Source: JANYHF01 sp963732765
Lineage (GTDB): Bacteria > Pseudomonadota > Alphaproteobacteria > Rhizobiales > Hyphomicrobiaceae
DNA: 64,000 nt
Assembly (NCBI GenBank): GCA_963732765.1
Contig: CAVTAS010000008.1
Coordinates: 248,001-312,000 of the forward strand
Direction: 5' to 3'
Numbering within the stretch: position 1 is the stretch's first letter; each line of letters begins with the position of its first letter. A program made the position numbers and the translations under genes. Below are positions 36,701 to 51,341 of this stretch, one piece after another. A model generated the notes under the pieces. The model saw only the letters and a list, made by a program, of their open reading frames with translations. It had not been told where the DNA came from and did not search any database.

Positions 36701-39700
36701 CACATATTCGGGCCCGATCTACGACGGCAATTCCAGCTACGGTCTGACGCCGGCGGCCGATTTCCAGCTGCAGCCCGGCACGAGCTATGAGCTGCGCGCC
36801 TACATCTACAACATGCCCGGCGGCACCACGGCCACAGGCACCTGGGACGACTTCTACGCCCTCTATTCGGCCGACCCCACCGGCTACGAGACCACCTTCA
36901 ACGCTGGCGGCGCGGCCGTTTCGATCTCGGCGGCTACGCCGGAACTGGAGGATTCCAACAGCGCCAACATGGTGTCGGCCTCCGTCGTGCTCGCCAACAA
37001 GCAGACAGCGGATCATTTCGTCATAAATGGCGTAACCACGGCGAGCGGCTCGGCCGCCACGGTCGGCAACATCCACTATGCCGTCACCGAAAGCGCGGGC
37101 TCGATTTCCGTCGCCCTCAGCGGTTCGGCCACCAAGGCGGAATATGCCGCCTTCATCCACAATATGTCGTTCACGAACAGTTCGGCCAGCCCCGCCGTTG
37201 TCGACCGCACCGTCAATGTCACGGTCAGCGACGGTCTTGAGACCTCCAACGTCGCCACCACCATCGTGCATGTCAACATTGCTCCGGAAGTCGTGGTCTC
37301 GCTCGGCGACAAGTCGGGCCTGGACGGCGCATCCGTCAGCATCGTGACAAAGGGAGCATTCGCCGACACGCCCGGCGATGTACTGACCTACAGCGCCACC
37401 GGTCTGCCCTCTTGGCTCGTCATCGATACCGCCACCGGCAAGATAACAGGCACGCTGCCGGCCAACGCTTCGGTCGGCGGCATTGCCCATGATGGAGACT
37501 TTGCCATCGAAGTCACGGCTACGGATGCCCACGGGCTCTCGGCCACCGACAGCTTCACCTTCACCGCCAAGAACGTGGCCCCCGCCGCAGTCAACGACGG
37601 TGTGTTCAGCCTCGATGAAGACACGCCCGCCACCATCGATGTGCGCCTCAACGACCACGACGGCAGTCTCGATACCGACACGCTCAACGTCGCCCAGATC
37701 GATGGCCATGCCATCGTGGCCGGCGGATTACCAATCACGGTTGCCCATGGCGAGGTCACGCTCGGCCTCGACGGCCTGCTGACCTTCCAACCCGTAACCA
37801 ACTACAATGGCCCTGCAACGTTCCAATACACCGTTTCGGACGCCCAAGGCGGCACGGCCAATGCCACTGTGCTCATCGACGTCGTTGCGGCCATCGACGC
37901 GCCGGCCGGCGCCGACAACACCATCACGACGGACGAGGATGCGGCGTACACGTTCTCGGCCGCCGATTTCGGGTTCAGCGATCCGAACGACACGCCGGCC
38001 CACAATTTCAAAGACGTCATCATCATCACGTTGCCTGGTGCCGGTTTGCTGACCCTTGACGGCATCGCAGTGACGCCCGGCCAGGTCATTCCGGCCGGCT
38101 CGATCGGGACGCTGGTGTGGACGCCGCCCTCCAACGCAAACGGTGCGGGTCTTGCGTCCTTCACGTTCCAAGTGGTGGACGATGGCAGCCAGACGACCAA
38201 CCTGGTGTTGAACGGCAGCCTTGAGAACACGCCGTTCCCGGCTGCCTCCACCTTCATCCCCGGTTACTTCAGCACCACTGCGCCATCGGCGGCAGACCTC
38301 AATCCACCCGGGTTGGAAGGGTGGACGCGCGTCGTCACCACGATCGATAGCGGTGGCGCCAGTCCGTATTACATCATGAGCGGAACGACGCTGGACCGTA
38401 ACGACGATCCCTCGACCACGGACACGCCTTATGGCGATCAGTTCGGTTATCTCGGGCATGTCTATCAGACCATCTCCGGCCTGACACCAGGCGCAACCTA
38501 CGTGCTGAGCGGCGATGCGATCGTCAATGGGCTGAACGTTTTTACGACCAGTTCGTTCGCGCTTGCCGTCTATGACGACGCCGATTTCAACGGAACGATC
38601 GACAACACATCGGCGTCGACGGGCACGCCGGTGCCGTTGGCGGCCGGCACCATCAATAGCATCACAGATGGCAACGACCCGGCTTGGCGCAATCTATCCT
38701 TCAGCTTCGTGGCGCCAGCCAGTGGCTCCATCGATCTCGTCGTGCACAAATCGTCCATTGGGATGGCCATGTGCAACTGGGACAACATTTCCTTGACCGC
38801 CATTGACGGCGGCCAGAATACAGATCTGTCGCCAAATACGATGACGTTGACTGTCACGCCGGTCAACGATCCGCCCATGCTCAATCTGGACCCTGACAAT
38901 TCGCAAGGCGGCCTCGACAATGGCGGGATCGATGCCGGCCATCCGGTCGGCAGCGCACCCGTCCTGATTTCGGACGCCGACGTTGCAATCACCGACATCG
39001 ACAGCACGGCCATTGCCTCGCTGACCATCACGGTCGCCGGCGTTGCCGATGGAGCGGCCGAGCATCTGTTCGTCGGCGGCGCATCTGGTCTCGATATCGT
39101 CCTCGATGGCGTCACGCCCCAGTCGGGCGCCGTCACAATGGGCGGCACGACGTTCCAGGTCGCCTACGATCCCACCAGCGGCGCGATCACCGTCACCAAC
39201 AGCGCCGGCGGCACGATCCCGATTGCCGTCACCCAGGCGTTGATCGCCACTTCGACCTACCAGGACATCAGCACAACGTCGACGGAAGGTCCGCGTACCA
39301 TCGAGCTTACTGTCGATGATGGCACGGACTCCAGCTCCATGGTGGCAGCGGTCATCGACGTGCACGGCGGCGTCACCGGCCCCGAGGACACCGCGATCCC
39401 GCTCGGCCTCAATCCGGCCGACTTCGTTTCCGTGACAGATCCTACCGTCATGATCGAAGGCGTGCCTGAAGGCTCCGTCCTGTCCTCGGGCGTGCTCAAC
39501 CTCGACGGCACCTGGTCGGTGCCGCTCGCCGATATCGGAGGCCTCGCGCTGACGCCGCCACTGGACTACCACGGCACCTTCTCGATTGAGGTCTGCGGTA
39601 TGGTTGAAACGACAACGGAGGTCATCTCCGTGAGCGTGATGGCCATGTCGTTCTCGGAGACCTCGTTCGAGGAGGCCGGGACGACCACCGCAACGGAAGT

Positions 39701-42700
39701 CTGCCGCTACCTCGACATCACCGTTGTTCCGACGCCCGATGCCGTCAACGATCCGATCGTCATCGACGAAGATGCACCGGTCATCGGCGTCAATCCGCTG
39801 TCCAATGACGATCTTGGAGCAGGTACTGACGGTATCGCCGACCTCACCATCACAACCGCGCCGGCCGCAACTCAGGGCGTATTGAGCTACCTCCAGGACG
39901 GCACCGCAGCGCTCGATCACCGTCGCGGATGGCGCTCTCCTGTCGGCCAGCGAAGCCGCCACGCTCACCTTCAAGCCGCACCTCAACTACCACGGCACGG
40001 TCACGATCCCCTATGTCGTGACAGACGTGAACGGAGCGACTTCGAACGCCGATATCGTCGTCACGGTGACGGCCGTAGACGATCCGGTCCAAGTGGTGGA
40101 CCCGAACGATCCGCATACCAATCCACAGGATCCCACTTACGGTCCCGCAGACCCGAATGCACCCGGCTACGATCCGGCCAATCCGACCGGCATCGCCGAT
40201 CCAGACAGCCTCATCCCGGACGTGACCAGCACGGACGGCGCCACGCCGGCCTCGATCCCGGCCGGGAGCTACTTCGGCGATGCCGAAGGCGATGTGCTCA
40301 GCTACTCGGCAACCGGCTTGCCGCCAGGCCTCGTCATCGATCCGGAGAGCGGCCTGATCGACGGCACGCTGGCGCCGAACGCAAGCCAGTCGGGAACGGG
40401 CGGCCACCCCAATGGCACCTATGTCGTGCTCGTGACCGCGACCGACCCCGTCGGCAACGCCGCCACGACGACGGTGATCTATACCATCGCCAACCTGCCG
40501 CCGGTTGCGGTTGATGACGCCGGTACGGCCTCCGAGGATGGCCCTCTATCAGCGGCAATGCGCTTACCAATGATCACGATACCGCTTCGGATACGGACGC
40601 TCTGCATGTCGCCTCGGTGAACGGCGATGTGACTCTCATTGGCCAGCCTGTCGCTGGTTCCACCGGCGGCAGCTTCGTGCTCAAAGCCGATGGAACGTGG
40701 ACGTTCGATCCGGGCCACGCCTTCGACAACCTGGCGGCTGGTGATATCCGCGACACCGTCGTCACCTACCTGGTGGCCGACGGCCAGGGCGGCGTCGCGA
40801 CCGCAACGGTGACCGTGACGGTGACGGGCGCCAACGATGCGCCGGTTGCCCTCGGGCCGATCGCTGCGGTCGCTGCGGTTGACGCCGCGCCGATCTCGCC
40901 GATCGATACCTCGGTGGCGTTCGCCAACCCCGGTGACCTGCCGCTGGTCTACTCGACCAACAACCTGCCGGCTGGCCTCGTCATCGATCCCGCCACCGGC
41001 CTCATCACCGGTACGCCAGCGCACGACGCTTCGGTGCAGGGCCCGTATGTGGTGACGGTCACCGCGACAGGTCCGGCTGGCGAGACGTCCACCACGGACT
41101 TGCAGATCACGGTCGCCAACCCGGCCCCGGTCGCGGTTGCCGATAGCGCCAGCACGCCGGCCGATACGCCGGTGACGATCGCTCCGTTGGCGAACGACAC
41201 CGATGCCGACCATGATGGGCTCAGCGTGACCTCGGTAACGACGCCCGCCAACGGCACCGCCACGCTGAACCCCGACGGCAGCATCGCCTACGTCCCGAAT
41301 GACGGCTTCATCGGTACCGAAACGATCAGCTACACCATCACGGACGGCCAGGGCGGCACGTCCACGGCCTCGATCACCATCGTCGTCGGCGCTGCTCCGC
41401 CCGCCGGCGCTCCGCTGCTGACCGGCACACCAGACGATCGGATGGGTACGGATGGCTCGCCCATCACGCCCATCGATGTCGGCGCGCTCTTCACCGATCC
41501 GAACGGCCAGCCCCTGGCCTTCAGCGCCAGCGGTCTGCCCATGGGGCTGGTCATCGATCCGGCAACCGGCCTCATCTCGGGCACGCCGGCCACGGATTCC
41601 TCGGTCCAAGGTCCGTACTCAGTCGTCGTCACCGCGGTCGATCCCGACGGCAACCAGGTCTCGACCACGCTGCTGCTCGCCATCGCCAACCCGACCCCGC
41701 AAGCGGCCAATGACGCCACGGCGACGCCAGTCGATACGCCGGTCAGCATCGCCGTGCTGGCCAACGACGCCGACGCCGATCACGATCAGCTGAACGTCTC
41801 CTACCTCTCGGCCCCGGCCCATGGCACGGTGGTCGTCAATCCGGACGGCACGCTGACCTACACGCCGAACGCTGGTTACATCGGCCCCGACGCCTTCACC
41901 TACACCGCCTCGGACGGCCAGGGTGGAACGTCCACCGCGACGGTTACGGTCTACGTCGGCACGGCCAACCCGGATGCTCCGATGATCGACGCCACGGTTC
42001 CCGCCACCGCTCTGGGTACGGATGGCGCCCCCATCGCGCCGATTGACCTCGGCTCGCACATCGCCGATCCGAACGGCGACCCCTTGACCTTCAGCGCCAC
42101 CGGCCTGCCGCCAGGGACTCCTCATCGATCCCGGCACCGGCATCGTCACCGGCACGCTGTCGCCCAACGCCTCTACGGATGGTCCGTTCACGGTCACCGT
42201 CACCGCCGTCGACCCCGCCGGCAACCAGGTCGTGACTACACTGGTCATCACCGCCACCAATCCGGCTCCGGCAGCCACGGACGATATCGCCGCCACGGCG
42301 CTGAACCAACCGGTCGTCATCGGCGTGCTCGCCAACGACGTGGACCCGGACCATGACACCCTGTCGGTGGCCTCGGTCGTCGCTCCGGTCCACGGCACGG
42401 CGACGATCAATCCGAACGGCACTGTAACGTACACGCCGGACGCCGGCTTCACCGGCACCGATACGTTCCAGTACACCATCACCGACGCCAACGGCGCGAC
42501 CTCCATTGCCACCGTCACGGTGAAAGTCGGCGTCCCCGGCCCGCTGGCCGCCACGGCCGCCATCGCCCCAGTCACCGGCACCGATGGCCAGCCTATCGCT
42601 CCCATCCCGGTCGCGGCCGCTTTCGGCGACCAGGACCCGAACGACCCGCTGTTGCTGGGGGTCGACGAGACAGCCTTGCCGCCCGGCATCACCTTCGTCG

Positions 42701-45700
42701 ACGGCGCGTTCGTCGGCACGCCGGCCAACAACGCCAGCCAGGGCCATACACCCGGCCAGCCCACCGGCACCTACGTCGTCCCCGTGACAGGCACCGACAC
42801 TGCCGGCGCTTCGACAACGACTTACGTAACGTTCACGTTCGCCAACCTGCCGCCGGTCGCGGTTGACGATCGGCCGGCCGTCTCGGAGGACGGACCCCAG
42901 CTCAGTGGCACCGTGCTCGGCAACGACCACGACACCGCCCCCGACAGCGATCTGCTGACGGTGACCGGCGCCGGGCAGGGCGGCAACCCGATCACCCTCG
43001 GCACGCCGTTCACGCTGGCCGGCGGCGGCGTGCTGACGCTGTTCGCGGACGGATCGTACACGTTCAATCCCGGCACGGCGTACAACGGGCTCGACCTGGG
43101 CGAGCATCCGACCGAGACCATCAGCTACACCCTCTCGGACGGCAACGGCGGCGTCACGACGGCCGAACTGATCATCACCATCGACGGCGTCAACGACGCG
43201 CCGGTGGTGATCGATCCGGCCAATCCCGGCACGCCCGCCAACCCGATCCCGGCCGCCGATCCGCTCAACATCATCCCCGATGTGAGCGCTACGGATGGCC
43301 AGGCGCTGACGCCGATCCTGGTGGGCGACGTCGTCGTCGACCCCGAAGGCAAGCCGTTGCTGTTCACGCTCGACCCGGGCCTGCCGTCGTGGCTACATAT
43401 CGATCCCGCCAGCGGCGAGATCACCGGCGTGGCCCCGGCTGGCGCTTCGCAAGGCACCAACACCGGCACTCCGGGCGAGTATCTCATCACCATCACGGCG
43501 ACCGATTCGCACGGCACGCCGGTATCGACGACGGTCACGCTGACCATCGCCAACCTGCCGCCGGTCGCGGTTGACGATCGGCCGGCCGTCTCGGAAGACG
43601 GACCCCAGCTCAGTGGCAACCGTGCTCGGCAACGACCACGACACCGCCCCCGACAGCGATCTGCTGGTGGTGACCGGCGCCGGGCAGGGCGGCAACCCGA
43701 TCACCCTCGGCACGCCGTTCACGGTGGCCGGCGGCGGCGTGCTGACGCTGTTCACGGACGGATCGTACACGTTCAATCCCGGCACGGCGTACAACGGGCT
43801 CGACCTGGGCGAGCATCCGACCGAGACCATCGTCTACACCCTCTCGGACGGCAACGGCGGCGTCACGACGGCCGAACTGATCATCACCATCGATGGCGTC
43901 AACGACGCGCCGGTGGTGATCGATCCGGCCAATCCCGGTACACCCGCTAACCCGATCCCGGCCGCCGATCCGCTCAACATCATCCCCGATGTGAGCGCTA
44001 CGGATGGCCAGGCGCTGACGCCGATCCTGGTGGGCGACGTCGTCGTCGACCCCGAAGGCAAGCCGTTGCTGTTCACGCTCGACCCGGGCCTGCCGTCGTG
44101 GTTACACATCGATCCCGCCAGCGGCGAGATCACCGGCGTGGCCCCGGCTGGCGCTTCGCAAGGCACCAACACCGGCACTCCGGGCGAGTACCTCATCACC
44201 ATCACGGCGACCGATTCGCACGGCACGCCGGTATCGACGACGGTCACGCTGACCATCGCCAACCTGCCGCCGGTCGCGGTTGACGATCGGCCGGCCGTCT
44301 CGGAGGACGGGCCCCAGCTCAGCGGCACCGTGCTCGGCAACGACCACGACACCGCCCCCGACAGCGATCTGCTGACGGTGACCGGCGCCGGGCAGGGCGG
44401 CAACCCGATCACCCTCGGCACGCCGTTCACGGTGGCCGGCGGCGGCGTGCTGACGCTGTTCACGGACGGATCGTACACGTTCAATCCCGGCACGGCGTAC
44501 AACGGGCTCGACCTGGGCGAGCATCCGACCGAGACCATCAGCTACACCCTCTCGGACGGCAACGGCGGCGTCACGACGGCCGAACTGGTCATCACCATCG
44601 ACGGCGTCAACGACGCGCCGGTGGTGATCGATCCGGCCAATCCCGGTACACCCGCCAACCCGATCCCGGCCGCCGATCCGCTCAACATCATCCCCGATGT
44701 GAGCGCTACGGATGGCCAGGCGCTGACGCCGATCCTGGTGGGCGACGTCGTCGTCGACCCCGAAGGCAAGCCGATGCTGTTCACGCTCGACCCGGGCCTG
44801 CCGTCGTGGTTACACATCGATCCCGCCAGCGGCGAGATCACCGGCGTGGCCCCGGCTGGCGCTTCGCAAGGCACCAACACCGGCACTCCGGGCGAGTACC
44901 TCATCACCATCACGGCGACCGATTCGCATGGCACGCCGGTATCGACGACGGTCACGCTGACCATCGGCAACCTGCCGCCGGTCGCGGTTGACGATCGGCC
45001 GGCCGTCTCGGAGGACGGACCCCAGCTCAGTGGCACCGTGCTCGGCAACGACCACGACACCGCCCCCGACAGCGATCTGCTGACGGTGACCGGCGCCGAG
45101 CAGGGCGGCAACCCGATCACCCTCGGCACGCCGTTCACGGTGGCCGGCGGCGGCGTGCTGACGCTGTTCACGGACGGATCGTACACGTTCAATCCCGGCA
45201 CGGCGTACAACGGGCTCGACCTGGGCGAGCATCCGACCGAGACCATCATCTACACCCTCTCGGACGGCAACGGCGGCGTCACGACGGCCGAACTGGTCAT
45301 CACCATCGATGGCGTCAACGACGCGCCGGTGGTGATCGATCCGGCCAATCCCGGTACACCCGCTAACCCGATCCCGGCCGCCGATCCGCTCAACATCATC
45401 CCCGATGTGAGCGCTACGGATGGCCAGGCGCTGACGCCGATCCTGGTGGGCGACGTCGTCGTCGACCCCGAAGGCAAGCCGTTGCTGTTCACGCTCGACC
45501 CGGGCCTGCCGTCGTGGTTACACATCGATCCCGCCAGCGGCGAGATCACCGGCGTGGCCCCGGCTGGCGCTTCGCAAGGCACCAACACCGGCACTCCGGG
45601 CGAGTACCTCATCACCATCACGGCGACCGATTCGCACGGCACGCCGGTCACAACGACGGTCACGCTGACCATCGCCAACCTGCCGCCGGTCGCGGTCGAC

Positions 45701-47134
45701 GACACGCCGGCCGTCTCGGAGGACGGGCCCCAGCTCAGTGGCACCGTGCTCGGCAACGACCACGACACCGCCCCCGACAGCGATCTGCTGGTGGTGACCG
45801 GCGCCGGGCAGGGCGGCAACCCGATCACCCTCGGCACGCCGTTCACGCTGGCCGGCGGCGGCGTGCTGACGCTGTTCACGGACGGATCGTACACGTTCAA
45901 TCCCGGCACGGCCTACATTGGGTTGCCGGTCGGCCAGAACACTACCGAAACGGTCCGCTACACGATCTCGGACGGGAACGGTGGCCAGGTAACGGCGGAC
46001 CTGATTATCACCATCGAGGGTCGCAATGACCTGCCGCTGATCATCGATCCGTCTACTGGGCTTCCACTCGCTGCTGGCCAGCCTGTGATTCCGGCCCAGC
46101 ACGGCACCGACGGTCAGCCGGTTGCCAGCATCAATACCGCCGGGTTCTTCAAGGATCCCGACCTCGGCGATACGATGAGCTATGCGGTTGCCAACCTGCC
46201 GGCGGGCCTTGAGTTCAATCCGCTGACCGGCGTTATCAGCGGCTCGCTTAACACCCATGCCTCGGTGCATGCACCTTACCTCGTCGAGGTCACGGCGACC
46301 GACAACCACGGCGGAAAATCCATCGCCAGCTTCGTCTGGGCTGTCGACAATCCAGTGCCGGTGGCGATGGGCGAGGAGGCCCGCACCACAGCCGGTGTTG
46401 CTCTACAAGCGACGGTTGCCGGCAATGACGTCGATCCGGATGCTGACGGCATCGTCTACCGGCTGGCCTCTGGTCCGGCGCACGGCACGCTGACGTTGTC
46501 GCCAAATGGGACGTACACTTACGTTGCCGACTCGATGTACTCGGGGCCGGACAGCTTCACCTACGCCGTGGTCGATGCGGATGGGGGCGTGAGCTATGCC
46601 GTCTGCATGATCAAGGTCAATGCGGCGACCAACATCACGCAGGTTTCGACGGGCGCTGGCTGGCACGCGACTGACCATTCGGCGCCGCTGCCGCCGCTTT
46701 CGGACGTGGTCTCCCAGAACGAGTATGTGCGCAGGGTCGCCAGCGAGGAGGCGGCGGATGAGCCGGTCACGGGCGGGTCGGAGCATATCCGGCTGGTGGT
46801 CGAGGGGCGCACGCACCAGCTTGACCAGCAGTATGGCGCAGCGCCCAACGACATGCCGCTGCACTGGGGTCTTGGCCTGGGACGCGATCGCGGCCATGGC
46901 GGTGGAACCGTCTACGAGCCGCTGGGCGATGCGCCGTTCTGGAACGGGCTGAAGGCGCTCGACTTCTCGGGTCTGCTGCAACAGGAGGCCTTTGTCGGGG
47001 CGCCCGACTCGCCAGCTCTGGCGGCAGCGGATGCCGGACTGGCGGTGCCGTTCGGCGAGAAACTGGCCCACATCCGCGGCCGTTTCGACCGTGAAGCGCT
47101 GCGTCTGATGGCCGATCTGGAGGATGCGGCGTAG
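33750..47134 (+). CDS. Giant repeat-containing surface/adhesin-type protein (DUF4347 start; four frame breaks)
   Basis: After correcting four one-base breaks (39908-39914, 40544-40551, 42114-42116, 43618-43619; net two extra bases) this is one frame of 4461 codons. Residues 30-37 are LEPRIMFD, a motif common at the start of DUF4347 giant proteins. DUF4347 follows (about 104-265, with IHIISHGEPGKLHLG and LIYGCDVAQG). Next comes a choice-of-anchor-L-like domain (about 285-530), several VCBS/cadherin-like modules, a carbohydrate-binding-like beta-sandwich (about 1485-1695, NGSLENTPFPA), many Ig-like ATDG...ITGTP modules, and an array of 236-residue repeats (about 3031-4055). There is no N-terminal signal peptide, LPXTG or RTX array; type I secretion is plausible from family knowledge. 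Role in adhesion or biofilm is inference. Confidence 0.85.
42841..45915 (+). repeat. 708-bp near-identical tandem repeat array (four full and one partial copy)
   Basis: Starts at 42841, 43549, 44258, 44966 and 45674; the period is 708 bp (236 residues), and copy 2 is 709 because of one extra A at 43618-43619. Copies differ at only a few positions. Each encodes a module beginning LPPVAVDDRPAVSEDGPQL, then a VNDAPVVIDP segment and an Ig-like SATDGQALTPILVGDVVVDP module. The fifth copy diverges after about 45915, where YNGLDLGEHPTET becomes YIGLPVGQNTTET. Confidence 0.97.
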
Positions 47135-47212
47135 GCTGACCGATAGCGCCACCTGGTTCGGAAGCCGGGTGGCGCGACAGTCCTGATCACCTGGCGCTCG
47201 GAGCCTGGTTGC

Positions 47213-48715
<1,503 letters not shown>

Positions 48716-49016
48716 GGTGTGCCTCGTTCCGGGGAATGGGGGATTTGGAATGAATGTTCCACTTATCCTAGAGGGGCTGATGCTGAGAATCTACTGCGAT
48801 GTCTCAAATGCGCCATGAATAATCGGCCCGGCACGGCCAAGCCGTCGAAGGTGCGGGCGCACGGTCGCCGGACGGCCGCAAGAGGGAGAGAGAAGAGCGG
48901 CCATCCGGCGCCTTACGGATCGATTTGCCGCAGTCGGCCGCATCACCTAACACTCCTCCCAAAGACCCGATGCGGGGGGCGTCCGGCCACCCCGCGCGAT
49001 CAGGAGATGCCGACCG
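48716..49016. other. 301-bp divergent gap, no gene or repeat seen
   Basis: Lies between mmsA (minus) and the FAD oxidoreductase (plus), so it must hold both promoters. I see no open frame of note, no family A, B or C repeat and no strong hairpin. ATCAGGAGATGCCGACCG at its right end supplies the ribosome site of the oxidoreductase. Confidence 0.5.
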
Positions 49017-50231
49017 ATGAGCGCCGCTTTCCAGGCTGCCAAATTCAAGTCCTACGACGTCGTGATCGTGGGCGGGGCGATGCTTGGCTCTTCGGCGGCC
49101 TGGTTCCTGTCAAACAACCCCGATTTCACAGGCAGGGTGCTGGTGGTCGAGCGCGACCCGACTTATCGGCACGCGGCGACCTCGCTCACCAACAGCTGCA
49201 TCCGCCAGCAGTTCAGCGCCGAGATCAATGTGCGCATTTCGCAGTTCGGCGCCGATTTCGTGAGGAATTTCCAGCGCTATATGGGCGATGATCCGCGCGT
49301 GCCTAAACCCGTCCTGCACGCCTTTGGCTACATGTACATGGCTGACACGCAGGCCTTCGCCGACAGCTTGCGCGCCGCACAAAAAATCCAGGCCGCCTGC
49401 GGGGCCGGCACCCGGCATATGAGCCGCGCCGAGATCGCTGCCGCTTATCCATTCTATCATCTCGACGACATCCTGGCCGCCAACCACAATCTGGTCGACG
49501 AGGGCTATTTCGACGGCGGCACGCTGTTCGATTGGTGGAAGCGTATGGCGCGCGAGCGCGGGGTCGAATACTGCACCAACGAGGTGGTGGCGATGACCAG
49601 GAACGCCGCCGGCACGCGCGTCGAAAGCGTCACCTTGAAAACCGGCGAAGTGATCGGCTGCGGGACCGTGGTCAACGCGTCGGGCACGCGCGGGGCCGTC
49701 ACCGCCCGCATGGCCGGCATCGAGATCCCGATCGAACCACGCAAACGCTTCACCTTCGTCTTCGACGCCGAGCGGCCGTTGGACCGCGACCTGCCGCTGA
49801 CCATCGATCCCTCGGGTGTACACGTGCGCACCGATGGCAGATACTATATGGCCGGCTGCCCGCCCGACGTGGACCCGGCCGTGGCCTTCGAGGATTTCGA
49901 CATGGACCACGACATCTGGCAGGAGAAGGTCTGGCCAGCCGTTGCGACGCGCATCCCCCAATTCGAAGCGGTCAAGCTGATCAACTCCTGGGCCGGCCAC
50001 TACGACTACAATGTGCTCGACCAGAATGCGATTCTCGGCCCGCATTCCACCGTCCGCAACTTTCTATTCGCCAACGGATTTTCCGGCCACGGCTTCCAGC
50101 AGTCGCCGGCCATGGGGCGCGGCCTGTCGGAACTGATCGCCTATGGCGGGTTCCGCACGTTGGACCTGACCCCCTTCGGGTTCCTGCGGATCGAACGCGG
50201 CGAGCCGTTCCTGGAAACGGCGGTGATTTAG
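49017..50231 (+). CDS. FAD-dependent oxidoreductase, DAO family
   Basis: A 404-residue flavoprotein of the D-amino-acid-oxidase/sarcosine-oxidase-like family. The FAD dinucleotide motif is VVIVGGAMLGSSAAWFLS at residues 15-32, followed by the VERDPTY acidic end of strand two. SLTNSCIRQQF resembles the second FAD contact of sarcosine oxidase and dimethylglycine dehydrogenase relatives, and the C-terminal LFANGFSGHGFQQSPAMGR is the typical flavin-closing segment. It would oxidise a secondary or primary amine, or a hydroxy acid; the substrate is not determined. GGAGATG precedes the ATG. No partner gene is coupled to it. Confidence 0.87.
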   Translation: MSAAFQAAKFKSYDVVIVGGAMLGSSAAWFLSNNPDFTGRVLVVERDPTYRHAATSLTNSCIRQQFSAEINVRISQFGADFVRNFQRYMGDDPRVPKPVLHAFGYMYMADTQAFADSLRAAQKIQAACGAGTRHMSRAEIAAAYPFYHLDDILAANHNLVDEGYFDGGTLFDWWKRMARERGVEYCTNEVVAMTRNAAGTRVESVTLKTGEVIGCGTVVNASGTRGAVTARMAGIEIPIEPRKRFTFVFDAERPLDRDLPLTIDPSGVHVRTDGRYYMAGCPPDVDPAVAFEDFDMDHDIWQEKVWPAVATRIPQFEAVKLINSWAGHYDYNVLDQNAILGPHSTVRNFLFANGFSGHGFQQSPAMGRGLSELIAYGGFRTLDLTPFGFLRIERGEPFLETAVI

Positions 50232-50261
50232 GCCGAATCGGAACATTCAAATGGCGCCCTT

Positions 50262-50425
50262 GAAATCGTCATTCCCGCGTAGGCGGGAATCCATGCAGGC
50301 CAGTGTTTTGAACGGTGCTTACCCATATGAAAGCTCTGTTCTGTCGGTAGTTTCCGGGTGTCGAGCGTGGGCCAAGCCATTGGCGTGCTTGGCCCCCCGC
50401 CTACGCGAGGGTGACGAGTCTTTGA
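50262..50425. repeat. Paired-palindrome element, family A-like, copy 4
   Basis: TCGTCATTCCCGCGTAGGCG with its inverse part (50267-50298) and a degenerate partner CCCCGCCTACGCGAGGGTGACGA (about 50395-50417) face each other. The ends are not clearly inverted in this copy. It takes up half of the 346-bp gap between the FAD oxidoreductase and the membrane protein; 50441-50577 shows nothing else I can name. Confidence 0.65.
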
Positions 50426-50577
50426 GGCTTTGAGCCAATCCTGGCAGTCGTGGATGACAATATCCCGATGTCATATGCAGCAAACAGATCGTAGTGTGGC
50501 AATCCGACCGGCCTATAGCGCCCCGCCGCACGCCGTGATACTCCGGCCGCGCGCAACTCTCACCCTGGACCTCCCTC

Positions 50578-51341
50578 ATGGACTGGACTACCGCCATGCC
50601 GGCCGTATCGGCGGCGTTCCTCGGCTCGTTCGTCGAGGTCGTCGAGGCTTTCACGATTGTCCTTGCGGTCGGCACGGTGCGCGGCTGGCGGCCGGCGCTG
50701 AGCGGGGCGGCGGCGGCGCTGGTCGTGCTGGCGCTGCTGGTCGTCACGCTCGGGCCGCTGTTCAGCCTGGTGCCCATCCACACTCTGCAGCTGGTGCTCG
50801 GTGTGCTGATGCTGATGTTCGGCCTGCGCTGGCTGCGCAAGGCTATCCTGCGCTCGGCCGGGGTCATTCCCCTGCACGATGAGGAAAAGGCGTTCGGCGA
50901 GGAGACGGCGCATCTCAAGGACGAGATCGCCGCCCGGGCCAAGGCCGGCGATTGGATCGCGGCCAGTTCGGCGTTCAAGGCGGTCCTGCTGGAGGGCGTG
51001 GAGGTGGTGTTCATCGTGCTGGCAGTAGGCGCAGGGCATGGGCTGATCTTCGCCGCCAGCCTCGGCGCGCTTGGCAGCCGTCGCCCTGGTGGCGCTGATC
51101 GGGATCGGCGGTGCACAAGCCACTGACGCGCGTGCCCGAGAACACGCTGAAATATGCCGTGGGCGTCATGTTGTCGGCCTTCGGAACGTTCTGGACGCTG
51201 GAAGGCCTTGGTGGCGACTGGCCGGGAGCGGACTTTTCGATATTGGCGCTGGGCGTAGGATTCCTGCTGGCGGGACTGGCGATCGGGCGCTGGATAAACG
51301 GGGACAGTATACCTATTTCAGAGCAGGAGCGCGCGGGATGA
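50578..51341 (+). CDS. Integral membrane protein, COG4280-like (two one-base frame breaks)
   Basis: About 253 residues after correction, with six or more hydrophobic segments. The two halves look related: FLGSFVEVVEAFTIVLAVG near residue 14 and AVLLEGVEVVFIVLAVG near residue 137 each carry a paired-glutamate helix, as seen in cation or iron permease-type families. Extra bases at about 51070-51074 and 51110-51111 break the frame; between and after them the sequence goes on as AAVALVALIGIG, HKPLTRVPENTLKYAVGVML and a final helix. The last residues (about WINGDSIPISEQERAG) are coded by an inverted-repeat element, so the natural C-terminus may have been replaced. COG4280 and transport function are from memory and inference. 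Confidence 0.65.

Noticed and set aside
39915..43620. Splitting the giant gene into four or five separate adhesin genes
   Set aside because: The pieces lack their own ribosome sites and starts, and the corrected total is an exact multiple of three with continuous modules.
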